From NCBI GenBank assembly GCA_016712675.1, contig JADJQR010000001.1, positions 1,054,001 through 1,118,000 of the forward strand: DNA of 64,000 nt, read 5' to 3'. Shown here piece after piece: positions 18,167-26,604 of the stretch (the stretch's first letter is position 1; each line of letters starts with the position of its first letter). The position numbers and the translations under genes were made by a program. Source of the DNA: a bacterium (GTDB taxonomy: Bacteria > Krumholzibacteriota > Krumholzibacteriia > LZORAL124-64-63). Below the pieces are notes generated by a model. That model saw nothing but the letters and a program-made list of their open reading frames with translations. It was not told where the DNA came from and ran no database searches.

Positions 18167-18565
18167 GTGCTGCATCTGCTGTTCAACACACCGGCCCACG
18201 CCTGCGTCGCCGACCTGGACCCGGCGGGTCTGGTGGCCCTGGCGGGGGGCGGGGCTCCGGTCATCGACATTCGCCGTGAGGAGGAGTGGGAACTGACCGG
18301 CGTCATCCCCGGCAGCCGCCTGCTCACGTTCTTCGACGAATACCGCCGCTATGACCTGCCGGCCTGGCTGGCCGGATTCGACCGCGTGGCCGATCGCGGT
18401 AGCCCGTTCGTGCTCGTCTGCCGCAATGGGATCCGCACGCGCCGGCTGGGCCGCTACCTGCATGGCGCCCTGGGCTGGCCCGGGGCGCATCACCTGGCGG
18501 GCGGGCTCACGCTATGGCTGAGCGAGGGAAGGACCCTGGACCTGCCGCCGGAGCCGTCGTCGTGA
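18167..18565 (+). CDS. Single-domain rhodanese-like protein
   Basis: A 132-residue rhodanese domain starting at GTG 18167, 21 bases after the SIMPL gene. It shows VIDIRREEEWELTGVIPGS, the CH2-type start of a rhodanese, and an active-site loop CRNGIRTRRLG with the catalytic cysteine near residue 85. It probably transfers sulfane sulfur in the cytoplasm, as no signal peptide is present. The cysteine is intact here, unlike in the rhodanese-methyltransferase fusion near 53.7 kb. Confidence 0.85.
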   Translation: MLHLLFNTPAHACVADLDPAGLVALAGGGAPVIDIRREEEWELTGVIPGSRLLTFFDEYRRYDLPAWLAGFDRVADRGSPFVLVCRNGIRTRRLGRYLHGALGWPGAHHLAGGLTLWLSEGRTLDLPPEPSS

Positions 18566-18646
18566 GCGCCGCGCCCGGCAACTGACCAACGCACGCCCGC
18601 GGGTCGGCCGCGGCACCGCGCCCAACGGAAGGGAAGGCACTCGCCC

Positions 18647-19360
18647 ATGGCCTTCTACGCCGACTTCGCCGGCCACTACGACGCCGTGTTCCCGCTGCGT
18701 GGGGACGTCCTGAAGTTCCTCGAGCGCGAACTGCCGGCCGAAGGCCGTGTGCTCGATGTCGGCTGTGGCACCGGCGCCTGCTGTGGGAACCTCGCCCGCC
18801 CGGGACGTCCCTGTCTGGGCATCGATCTGGATCCGGGCATGATCGCACAGGCGGAGACGCGACACCCGATGGCCGAGTTCCGCATCCTCGGCATGCAGGA
18901 GGTGGGGCTGCTGCCGACCGGCTCGTTCGCGGCGGTCATCTGCCTCGGGAACGTGCTGCCGCACCTGCCCTTGGCCTCGCTGCCGGGCTTCCTTTCGGCG
19001 GTGCACCGCCTGCTGGAACCGGGTGGGACGTGGCTGTTCCAAACGGTGAACTTCGACCCGATCCTGCGCCGTCGCGCGCATGTCTTCCCCGTCATCCGCG
19101 TGCCCGAGCGCGGCCTGGCGTTCCACCGTGCGTACGAGAACATCGCGCCGGGCCGGCTCGAGTTCGTCACAGCGCTGACGGATCCGGACCGTGTCGTGTT
19201 CCGCGGTCGCGAGACGCTGTACCCGCTGACCACGGTCGGCTACAGGGCGATGCACAGCGCCGATCGTTGGCAGCCCGTGCGGCACGATGCCGACTTCAAC
19301 GGACGTGACTTCGACGCCGACATGGACTCGGGCAGCGTCTGGGTCTGGCACCGCCGTTGA
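18647..19360 (+). CDS. Class I SAM-dependent methyltransferase
   Basis: A 237-residue Rossmann-fold methyltransferase. SAM motif I is VLDVGCGTGACCGNLA (near residues 33-48), motif II ends in LGIDLDPGMI, and FAAVICLGNVLPHL corresponds to motif IV. The core resembles the Methyltransf_11/25 group. The substrate cannot be deduced. It lies 81 bases after the rhodanese gene and may be in the same transcript. Confidence 0.85.
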   Translation: MAFYADFAGHYDAVFPLRGDVLKFLERELPAEGRVLDVGCGTGACCGNLARPGRPCLGIDLDPGMIAQAETRHPMAEFRILGMQEVGLLPTGSFAAVICLGNVLPHLPLASLPGFLSAVHRLLEPGGTWLFQTVNFDPILRRRAHVFPVIRVPERGLAFHRAYENIAPGRLEFVTALTDPDRVVFRGRETLYPLTTVGYRAMHSADRWQPVRHDADFNGRDFDADMDSGSVWVWHRR

Positions 19361-19403
19361 ACAGGTTGTCCACGGCAATCGGGGCGCTCGGCCAGGGCAC
19401 GGG

Positions 19404-19432
19404 TTGAAATCCCGTCGCAATCGCGATATCCT
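19404..19432 (+). promoter_or_regulatory. Sigma70-type promoter for the D,D-carboxypeptidase gene
   Basis: TTGAAA (19404-19409) and TATCCT (19427-19432) are separated by exactly 17 bases, about 95 bases before the ATG of the carboxypeptidase gene. The -35 matches consensus at five of six positions and the -10 at four of six. Confidence 0.45.
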
Positions 19433-19526
19433 GTCGTCGCCGCCAGGCGCCGTGACCGGTGTCCGAGGCCGTCCGGATGGAGCCGACGGTCCGCGCCGGA
19501 ACCGCTCAACAACCGAGGGATGATCC

Positions 19527-20690
19527 ATGACGAAGACGGAGCTTTCGCGATTCCCACGCCTTGTGGTCCTGCTCAGCCTCATCGTGGCCGTTGCACTGCC
19601 CTCGCTCGCCGCCGCTGCCGACCCCGTCCCCGCCCGCGTGTCCGGCGATTTCGCCTCGGCCATCGTCATCGACGTCAACACGGGCATGATCCTCGAGGCC
19701 CACCGCGAGCATGAGCGCCGCCCGCCCGCCTCGATGCTCAAGATGATGACCGAGCTGGTCGTACTCGAGCGTGTCGAGGCCGGGGCCCTGACCCTCGATG
19801 ACTTTGTCATCGTCAGCGCCAACGCGGCCAAGGTCGGCGGCTCCCAGGTGTACCTGAAGGACGGTGAGCGGTTTGCCGTGCGCGATCTGCTGATGGCCCT
19901 GGCCATCCACTCGGCGAACGACGCGGCGACTGCCTTGGCCGAGCATGTGGCGGGCAGCACCGCGGCTTTCGTTGAGCTGATGAACGCGAAGGCCCGCGAT
20001 CTGCACATGAACAACACCGAGTTCCAGTCCGTACACGGGCTGCCGCCCGCGCGCGGCCAACGCTCGGACATCTCCACCGCCTACGACATGACCCTGCTGG
20101 CGCGCGAACTGCTGAAGCACCCGGAGGCGCTGGAGTGGGGCTCGATGGCCGAGGCCCCTTTCCGTGATGGTACCTTCATGCTGCACAACCCGAATCGCCT
20201 ACTGGGCCGGTTCAAGGGCCTGGACGGTCTGAAGACGGGGTACACGCGGGCCGCCGGCTTCTGCGTGACGGCGACGGCCGAACAGAACGGCCAGCGCCTG
20301 CTCTCGGTGGTCATGGGCTGCTCCTCGAACAACATGCGCGCCTCGGAGACATCCCGCCTGCTGACCATGGCGTTCAACATGTTCGAGCCGGTGAAGATCA
20401 TCGACGGCCCCGGCGACGCCTTGCCGCAGCTGCTGGCGGTCAGGAACGGCAAGGTGAAGTCCGTGCCCGTGACCTACGGCGAGTCGCTGACCGTCAGTGT
20501 CCCGCGCGGTCGGCGCGGTGAACTGGTCATCGAGCGCGAGGTCCCGCGCCAGGCCACGGCGCCCCTGGCGGCCGGCGCCGAGGTGGGCCGGGCGCTGGTG
20601 AAGCTGGGCGACCGCCTGCTCGGCTCGGTGCCCATCGTCACGATGCAGGAGGCCCCGCGCGGCAACTGGTTCCACCGGCTGGTACACTGA
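19527..20690 (+). CDS. D-alanyl-D-alanine carboxypeptidase (PBP5/6 type, S11)
   Basis: A 387-residue exported penicillin-binding protein that trims the terminal D-Ala from peptidoglycan stem peptides. It has a signal peptide (LVVLLSLIVAVALPSLAAAA), the active-site SxxK in PASMLKMM (near residue 68), SAN in IHSANDAATALAEH (near residue 129) and KTG in DGLKTGYTRAAG (near residue 235). A C-terminal PBP5-like beta domain follows, ending in a possible amphipathic tail (NWFHRLVH). A TPR lipoprotein gene starts within its stop codon (TGATG), so the two are coupled. Confidence 0.95.
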   Translation: MTKTELSRFPRLVVLLSLIVAVALPSLAAAADPVPARVSGDFASAIVIDVNTGMILEAHREHERRPPASMLKMMTELVVLERVEAGALTLDDFVIVSANAAKVGGSQVYLKDGERFAVRDLLMALAIHSANDAATALAEHVAGSTAAFVELMNAKARDLHMNNTEFQSVHGLPPARGQRSDISTAYDMTLLARELLKHPEALEWGSMAEAPFRDGTFMLHNPNRLLGRFKGLDGLKTGYTRAAGFCVTATAEQNGQRLLSVVMGCSSNNMRASETSRLLTMAFNMFEPVKIIDGPGDALPQLLAVRNGKVKSVPVTYGESLTVSVPRGRRGELVIEREVPRQATAPLAAGAEVGRALVKLGDRLLGSVPIVTMQEAPRGNWFHRLVH

Positions 20691-22375
20691 TGGGCCCGGG
20701 CCCGCGGCAGTGGCACGCGGGACGGCCAGGGCGGCGGTTCCGGTCACCGCTCTTGCGGGCCGCCGAAGGTCTGGACCGGTACGCTCGCCGGCGCGGCGTG
20801 GTGTCCGCGCTCCTGTTGGCTGCAGCCGCCGGCGGCTGCGCCGCAACGGCCGGGCACGAGTGTCTGCCCGACCCCGCGCTCCTTGATGCCGCTCCAGCGG
20901 ATTCGCTGGTCATCGATCGCTTCCTGCGCGGCGAAGCGGTCGGAATGGCCGCGGCTCGCAGCGAAGCCGTCGGTCTGAGGCGTCGCGCGGGGCTTGCCCG
21001 CGCTCCCGGCGAGCGTATCGGGCTGGCCGCCGCCGCTGCCGCCGCCGCGCCCGACGACCCGGACCTCTGGCTGGAGTCGGCCGCCGCCTGGCGCGCGGCC
21101 GGTGATGATCTGCGCGGAGGTGCCGCGCTGGATGCCGCCGCGGCCGCCGTCAGGCGTCTGAACGACGTCGGAGCCCCGCTGGGGGCGCGGGGGGCCGCCT
21201 ACCGTCGCGGGGTTGCCCTGGCCACCGCGCTGGCTCAGGCGTGGCTGCACTACGACCGGGCTGAATGGGCCGAGGCCGATGATTGGGCCCGCGCCGCGCT
21301 GGCCCTGGAGCCCGCCAGCCCGGCTGCCCTTCAGGTGCGCGGCCTGGTCCAGGGTCGCCTGGGCCAGACGACGCGCGTGTTCGCGATCGCCGATGATCTC
21401 CGTCGCCGTGACATCTTTTCGCCGTACGCGCGTTGGATGCTTGCCGCCCACGATGAGAGCCTTGGGCGACTGCGCGGTGCACTCGGTCAGTTCCTGGATC
21501 TGACGCCGCACCCCGCGCGCGCGCTGGAATGCTACCGGGACATGGCGGCCCTCGCCGAGAAGCTCGGCGAATGGGCGCAGGTCGAGCGGTGGTACGTTCA
21601 TTCGGCGGCCGCCAGCCCTCTCGCGGGCACGCCGTGCCTGTCACGCGTGATGCTGCCGCGGCTGGAACCCGGTCCTGACGGTTCGCCACCCCATCAACTG
21701 CCCGTGTGGCTGGCCTTCGGCCGCCACTACGTGACCGGTTCGCTGTCGGCCTACGCGCGGCACGCCTTCGCCGGCTTCGATACCGCGGCGTCCGCCGACG
21801 AGCGCGAGCTGTGGGCAGGCCTGACGGTCAACGCGGCCGGGATCCTGCTGCGCCGGGAGCCGGAATCGCCGTGGGCGTTGCGCGTGCGGGGATTGGTGTT
21901 CGCCGCCTCGGGTGACGCTGGACAGGGTCTGTCGGATCTGCGGCGCGCCGCCGACGCGCTGGCGTCCGCCGGACTGCCGCCGGACGCGCGCATCGAAAGC
22001 GAATTGGGTCGTCTCCTGCTCGCCCGCGAGGACATTGCCGGGGCACTGCCGCGCCTGCGCCTGGCGGTCGACCTGGATCCAGCGGCCGCGGCCGCCTGGG
22101 CCGATCTCGGTATGGCGCTGGCCACCACCGGCGACGCCGCCGGTGCGCTGGAGGCTCTCGGCCGCGCGATCGACATTGCTCCGGAACGCCCCACCGCCTG
22201 GTACAATCGCGGCCTGCTCCACCTGCGCGCCCAGCGCCTGGACGAGGCGGAACACGATCTCGGCCGTGCCGCCGCCCTGGCCCCGGACAACCAGGATATC
22301 CCGCGCCTGCTCCAGCAGATCCGGGTGGCCCGTTCCCGCGGGACGCCCGGCCCCGGCCGGGAGCCCGGCCCCTGA
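20690..22375 (+). CDS. TPR-repeat lipoprotein
   Basis: A 561-residue predicted lipoprotein: a hydrophobic segment ends LLAAAAGGCAA near residue 50, giving an unusually long n-region. A later internal start is possible, but the ATG at 20690 overlaps the carboxypeptidase stop. Helical repeats fill the rest; the clearest TPRs are at the C-terminus: AWADLGMALATTGDAAGALE, then AWYNRGLLHLRAQRLDEAEH. It probably acts as a periplasmic adaptor, and the coupling suggests a link to cell-wall maturation. No enzyme motif is seen. Confidence 0.75.
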   Translation: MGPGPRQWHAGRPGRRFRSPLLRAAEGLDRYARRRGVVSALLLAAAAGGCAATAGHECLPDPALLDAAPADSLVIDRFLRGEAVGMAAARSEAVGLRRRAGLARAPGERIGLAAAAAAAAPDDPDLWLESAAAWRAAGDDLRGGAALDAAAAAVRRLNDVGAPLGARGAAYRRGVALATALAQAWLHYDRAEWAEADDWARAALALEPASPAALQVRGLVQGRLGQTTRVFAIADDLRRRDIFSPYARWMLAAHDESLGRLRGALGQFLDLTPHPARALECYRDMAALAEKLGEWAQVERWYVHSAAASPLAGTPCLSRVMLPRLEPGPDGSPPHQLPVWLAFGRHYVTGSLSAYARHAFAGFDTAASADERELWAGLTVNAAGILLRREPESPWALRVRGLVFAASGDAGQGLSDLRRAADALASAGLPPDARIESELGRLLLAREDIAGALPRLRLAVDLDPAAAAAWADLGMALATTGDAAGALEALGRAIDIAPERPTAWYNRGLLHLRAQRLDEAEHDLGRAAALAPDNQDIPRLLQQIRVARSRGTPGPGREPGP

Positions 22376-22397
22376 ACACGGTACTGGCCCGATGCCC

Positions 22398-22417
22398 CGC
22401 GATCGGATAGGATCGCG
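22398..22417 (+). terminator. Small hairpin after the TPR gene
   Basis: CGCGATC (22398-22404) pairs with GATCGCG (22411-22417) around a six-base loop, 22 bases after the TPR lipoprotein stop. The following sequence is not T-rich, so this may be a weak terminator or a processing stem. Confidence 0.3.
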
Positions 22418-22480
22418 ACAATCGTGGTCCACTATGCGTGGCATCCCCGGACCGACGTTGCCTGAGCCCCCGGAGCCTCC

Positions 22481-23020
22481 ATGCCCATCCGCCCCCGCAT
22501 GCGCCCGACCTTCGAGATCCCGATGAAGGTCGACGGTACGCGCACGATGGCCCGCATCAAGGCGCGGCTGGATCGCGGCAGCCGGCACGTGGCCGGACAG
22601 GTCGTCGGCTGCCACGCCTACGTGCAGGTCCCGTCCGGGCGCCAGACCCTGCTGTCGCCGCACCTGGATCTCAAGCTCATCCAGCGGGGCGACAAGGTCG
22701 TCCTGCACGGGCGCTTCGGACCGCGGCCCAACGTCTGGACCGGGTTCATGGCCGTCTACGGCCTGCTCGGCATGGCGGGACTGGGCGGGCTCATGCTGGG
22801 CTGGGCGCAGCTGTCGGTCAAGGAGTCCGCGTGGGGATTCTGGCTGGTGCCCGCCTCGCTGGCGCTCTTCGCCTTCGTGTACGGCGCGGCGGTCATCGGG
22901 CAGGGGCTGACGCAGGACGAGATGTATGTGCTGCGCCACTTCGTGGACCGCATGGTCGCCGGCGACGAGCGCGAGGAGCCGCTCTGTGACGACGAGGAAC
23001 CGCCCGTGGCCGCCGACTGA
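22481..23020 (+). CDS. Conserved-type small membrane protein of unknown function
   Basis: A 179-residue protein that I do not recognise. The first 85 residues are polar with mixed strands (MKVDGTRTMARIKARLDRGS; a segment near VQVPSGRQTLLSPHLDLKL). Two membrane segments follow, TGFMAVYGLLGMAGLGGLML (near residue 88) and WLVPASLALFAFVYGAAVIG (near residue 125). An acidic tail (ERE..LCDDEEP) ends the protein. It may place a small soluble domain at the membrane. A strong hairpin 21 bases downstream ends the transcript. Confidence 0.7.
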   Translation: MPIRPRMRPTFEIPMKVDGTRTMARIKARLDRGSRHVAGQVVGCHAYVQVPSGRQTLLSPHLDLKLIQRGDKVVLHGRFGPRPNVWTGFMAVYGLLGMAGLGGLMLGWAQLSVKESAWGFWLVPASLALFAFVYGAAVIGQGLTQDEMYVLRHFVDRMVAGDEREEPLCDDEEPPVAAD

Positions 23021-23040
23021 GCGTGCCCACCCGGGATGAC

Positions 23041-23075
23041 GAAGGCGCCGCGACCCTGGCGGGAGCGGCGCCTTC
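23041..23075. terminator. Bidirectional hairpin between convergent genes
   Basis: A perfect 11-bp stem, GAAGGCGCCGC (23041-23051) with GCGGCGCCTTC (23065-23075), lies between the converging membrane-protein gene and tricorn-like gene. It can serve both strands; neither side has a long T-tract. Confidence 0.65.
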
Positions 23076-23111
23076 CCTCGTTGCCGCCGCGGGTCCCCGC
23101 GGCCGTCGAAC

Positions 23112-26100
23112 CTAGTTCTTGTCCCGCGGGAACGGGCCGTGCGTGGGCACCGTCACCGGCTCGTCCTTGATCTTCTGCAGCAGGACCTCGACCGCCTTCT
23201 CCAGCTGGGGATCGCGTCCGCCGATCTCGTGCTCGGGCAGGTTGTCCAGCTCGATCGTCGGTTCCACGCCGTGGCCCTCGACGTCGAACTGGCCCTGCAG
23301 GTTGAACAGCCCGAACTCGGGGAACGTCACCCCGCCGCCGTCCATCAGCCCCAGGCCGCGGCTGATGCCGACCAGGCCGCCCCAGGTGCGCGTGCCGATC
23401 ACCGGCCCCAGTTCGTAGTACTTGAAGTAGTACGGCAGGGCGTCGCCGCCGCTGCCGGCGTAACCGTTGCTGACCATCGCCAGGTGCCCGGCGAAGGCCG
23501 TGCCCGGCGTGCGCCAGTCCTGGCCGTAGCGGGGCTTCCACAGGTTCACCAGCTTGCGCCGCAGCACGTCCATCACGAAGTCGGGGATGAATCCGCCACC
23601 GTTGAAGCGCTCGTCGATGATGAGGCCTTCCTTACGCAGGCTCGGATAGTAGCCCTTGGCGAATCCGACCTGCCCCTCGACGGCCGTGTTCGGCAGGTGC
23701 AGGTAGCCGATGCGGCCCCCCGACAGCTCGTCGACGCGGCGCCGGTTGGCCTGCACCCACGCCTCGTAGCGCAAGTCGCCGTCGTTGGCGATCGGCTCGA
23801 CCGTCACTTCGCGGCTGCCCTTGCCGTCGGCGGACTTCCCGACCTTCAGGACGACCTGCCGACCGACCTTGTTCTCGAGCAGACTGTAGGGATTGGTCGG
23901 CGCCTTCAGCTCGACGCCGTCGACCGCCAGCAGGAACTCGTCCGGCTGCACGTCGATGCCCGGCGCGCGCAGTGGCGTGGGCGTCCCACCGCTCCAGTCG
24001 CGCTCGCTGAGGATGCGCGCGAAGCGGTAGCGGCCGCTGGCGCCGTCAAGCGCGAACGTGCAGCCGAGCAGGCCGGTGCCCACCGACGGCTCTTCCGGCA
24101 TGTCGCCCGGCGCCACGTAGGTGTGCGAGCAGTTCAGCTCGCCGATCAGCTCGCCCAGCAGCCAGGCGAAGTCGGCGCCGTGCGCCACGTACGGCACCAG
24201 CTGGCCGTAGCGGGTGTACATGTGGTCCCAGTCCACACCGTGCAGGCCGGGGTCGTAGAAGAAGTCGCGCTCCTGCCGCCAGGCGTCGCGGAACATCTGG
24301 CGCCACTCGGCGCGGGGCTCCACGCGGGCCTGCAGTTCGCCCGTGCGCAGCGGCTCCTCGGCCGGCTTCTGCTCCGCCTTGGCGTCGACCAGGCCCCAGG
24401 TCTTGCCGTCGCGGTAGAGGATCCGCTTGCCGTCGTGCGAGAGCGCATAGCCGTCCGCCTTGTCCAGGACGTTCTTGGCTTCCCGCTCCTCGAAGTCGAA
24501 GACACGAATCGTCGCGCCGCCGCGGCCGTCGCGGCCCTGGTTGGCAGTGAAGGGGCGGCTCAGGAAGAACAGCTTGCCGTCGGCGCAGGCCAGGCTTTGG
24601 TAGTTGCCCGGCTCGACGTCCAGCGGCACCATGCGGTCGGCCAGCCCGGCCACGTCGATCACGAGCGGCTTCGCGTCCGCCTTCTTCGCAGCCTTGCCCT
24701 TCTTGTCGCCGTCCTTCTTGTCGGCCTCGTCCTTGTCGCCGTCCTTGCCGTCGGCGTCATCCTTGTCCGCGGCGCCGACCTCGTCGCTCTGCGGCGGGAA
24801 CGGGTGCGCCACGTCCGCGCGCAGCGGCACGACGTAGATCCCGTCCATGTTCGTCCACAGCGGGTGCAGATCGTAGCCCCCCAGCGTCGGCGAGAAGTGA
24901 CGGCTGGAGACGAAGTACAGGTAGTCGCCCTTGTCGTCGAAGCAGGGGGCCGAGTCGTCCGTGAAGTCGCTCGTCACGCGGTGCGACGTCCCGGTCGCGA
25001 CCTCGTACAGGAAGATCGAGCGGAAGCCGTTGGCCTCGCCCTTGGCGTAGGCCAGCCAGCCGCCGCCGCCCGGAGCCCAGCTCCACTCGTTGATCTCGCC
25101 AGTCGTCGACTGGTCAACCTTCTTCGTGGCGCCGTCCTTCGCGTCGACCAGCCACAGGTTCATCGCGGCGTCGCAGACCGCCAGGAGCTTGCCGTCGGGG
25201 GACCAGCCGAGGTCGGTCCGGTAGGTCGTGGCGCCGGTGGTCAACTGGCGGGCTTCGCCGCGGCCATCGGCGGGCGCGATCCAGATCTCGTACTCGCCGC
25301 TGCGGTCGCTCAGCCACGCAACCTGCGTGCCGTCAGGCGACCAGGCGGGCGCCATCTCGCGCACGCCCGGCGAGGCGGTCAGGTTGCGGACGTCGCCCTT
25401 CTCGGCCGGGACCGTGAAGATGTCGCCGCGCGCCGCGAACACCGCGCGCTTGGCGTCCGGCGCCACATCCGCGCTGCCGATCAGGTCGGCCACGTCCTTG
25501 ATGGCCGGGCGCGTCAGGACGTTGTCGCTGTGCAGCGAGACCGTGACCTTGCGCGACTTGCCGCTGGCCAGGTCCAGCACATACAGCCAGCCGCCGTTCT
25601 CGTAGACGATGGCGCCGGGCCCGAGGCTCGGGTTCCGGACATCGTATTCCTCGTGGAAGGTCACCTGCCGGTGCTGCTTCGCGACCGTGTCGTAGGCCCA
25701 GATCTGCAGGCGGCCGGTGCGGTCGCTGTTGTAGTAGATCGTCGTACCGTCCCACATCGGGAAGTTGTCCGCGCCGGCCCAGTCGGTGATGCGCTCGGAG
25801 CGGTTCGCGGCGAAGTCGTAGGTCCACACGTCCTGCGCCCAGCCGCCCTTGTAGCGCTTCCAGGTGCGCGACTCGCTGGACTCGCGGTTGTAGGCGATCA
25901 GCTTGCGGTCGGGTGAGTAGCTCGACAGCCCCGCCGTCGGCAGCACCATCTGCTGCGGCAGGCCACCGTCCATCGGCACCGTGAACAGCTGCAGGTCGCG
26001 CCCGGTGTGGCTGGCGCGCTGGGACTGGAAGCGGATCGCACTGCCGTCGGGCTGCCAGTCGATGACGCGGTCGAACGCCGGATGCCAGGTCAGGCGCGTC

Positions 26101-26483
26101 GGCTCGCCGCCGCCGGCCGGCATCATGTACACGTCGGGATTCCCGTCGTAGTTGCCCGTGAAGGCCAGCGAGCGGCCGTCGGGCGAGAACTTGGCCTGCG
26201 AGACGCGGCCGGGCGCCGCCGTCAGGCGGCGGGCCTCGCCGCCCTGAGCCGACACGGACCACAGGTCGCCGGCGTAGGTGAAGACGATGCGATCGCCGTG
26301 GATATCCGGGAAGCGCAGCAGGCGCGCGTCGCTGAAGTCGGGTTCGGCGGCGACCGGGTCATGGCCCGCTGCGGCGGGAACCGCCAGGGCAAGCCCCGGC
26401 AGGAGCAGCGACAGCAGCAGCGACAGCAGCGGAACCGGGACGGCCGCCAGCGCGCGGCGGGTCGGGATCGGGCAGCGGGACAT
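23112..26483 (-). CDS. Tricorn-like S41 protease
   Basis: A 1123-residue exported protease. I start at the ATG at 26483, which has GGAGG four bases upstream and is followed by a signal peptide (LSLLLSLLLPGLALAVPAAA); a longer frame to 26588 lacks support. Order of parts: WD40/TolB-like propeller strands (FSPDGRSLAFTGNYDGNPDV), a second propeller, a Lys/Asp-rich linker near residues 565-605, then the C1, PDZ and S41 domains of tricorn. ELNCSHTYV (near residue 785) matches tricorn's Ser-His segment and the nucleophile is in NGYAGSGGDA (near residue 1009). Archaeal tricorn is cytosolic; this version is predicted exported. It probably shortens peptides together with the neighbouring M28 enzyme. 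Confidence 0.92.
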   Translation of the reverse strand: MSRCPIPTRRALAAVPVPLLSLLLSLLLPGLALAVPAAAGHDPVAAEPDFSDARLLRFPDIHGDRIVFTYAGDLWSVSAQGGEARRLTAAPGRVSQAKFSPDGRSLAFTGNYDGNPDVYMMPAGGGEPTRLTWHPAFDRVIDWQPDGSAIRFQSQRASHTGRDLQLFTVPMDGGLPQQMVLPTAGLSSYSPDRKLIAYNRESSESRTWKRYKGGWAQDVWTYDFAANRSERITDWAGADNFPMWDGTTIYYNSDRTGRLQIWAYDTVAKQHRQVTFHEEYDVRNPSLGPGAIVYENGGWLYVLDLASGKSRKVTVSLHSDNVLTRPAIKDVADLIGSADVAPDAKRAVFAARGDIFTVPAEKGDVRNLTASPGVREMAPAWSPDGTQVAWLSDRSGEYEIWIAPADGRGEARQLTTGATTYRTDLGWSPDGKLLAVCDAAMNLWLVDAKDGATKKVDQSTTGEINEWSWAPGGGGWLAYAKGEANGFRSIFLYEVATGTSHRVTSDFTDDSAPCFDDKGDYLYFVSSRHFSPTLGGYDLHPLWTNMDGIYVVPLRADVAHPFPPQSDEVGAADKDDADGKDGDKDEADKKDGDKKGKAAKKADAKPLVIDVAGLADRMVPLDVEPGNYQSLACADGKLFFLSRPFTANQGRDGRGGATIRVFDFEEREAKNVLDKADGYALSHDGKRILYRDGKTWGLVDAKAEQKPAEEPLRTGELQARVEPRAEWRQMFRDAWRQERDFFYDPGLHGVDWDHMYTRYGQLVPYVAHGADFAWLLGELIGELNCSHTYVAPGDMPEEPSVGTGLLGCTFALDGASGRYRFARILSERDWSGGTPTPLRAPGIDVQPDEFLLAVDGVELKAPTNPYSLLENKVGRQVVLKVGKSADGKGSREVTVEPIANDGDLRYEAWVQANRRRVDELSGGRIGYLHLPNTAVEGQVGFAKGYYPSLRKEGLIIDERFNGGGFIPDFVMDVLRRKLVNLWKPRYGQDWRTPGTAFAGHLAMVSNGYAGSGGDALPYYFKYYELGPVIGTRTWGGLVGISRGLGLMDGGGVTFPEFGLFNLQGQFDVEGHGVEPTIELDNLPEHEIGGRDPQLEKAVEVLLQKIKDEPVTVPTHGPFPRDKN

Positions 26484-26604
26484 GGAAACCTCCAAGGCTG
26501 GTCCAGGGGCGGAACTGCGGGTCCTTCGTGCGATCGGGGGCGCCCGGCGGCCGGGCGGCAGGCTGTCGGCGCCCCGGGCGCGCCGCAACCTGATTATGAC
26601 GCAA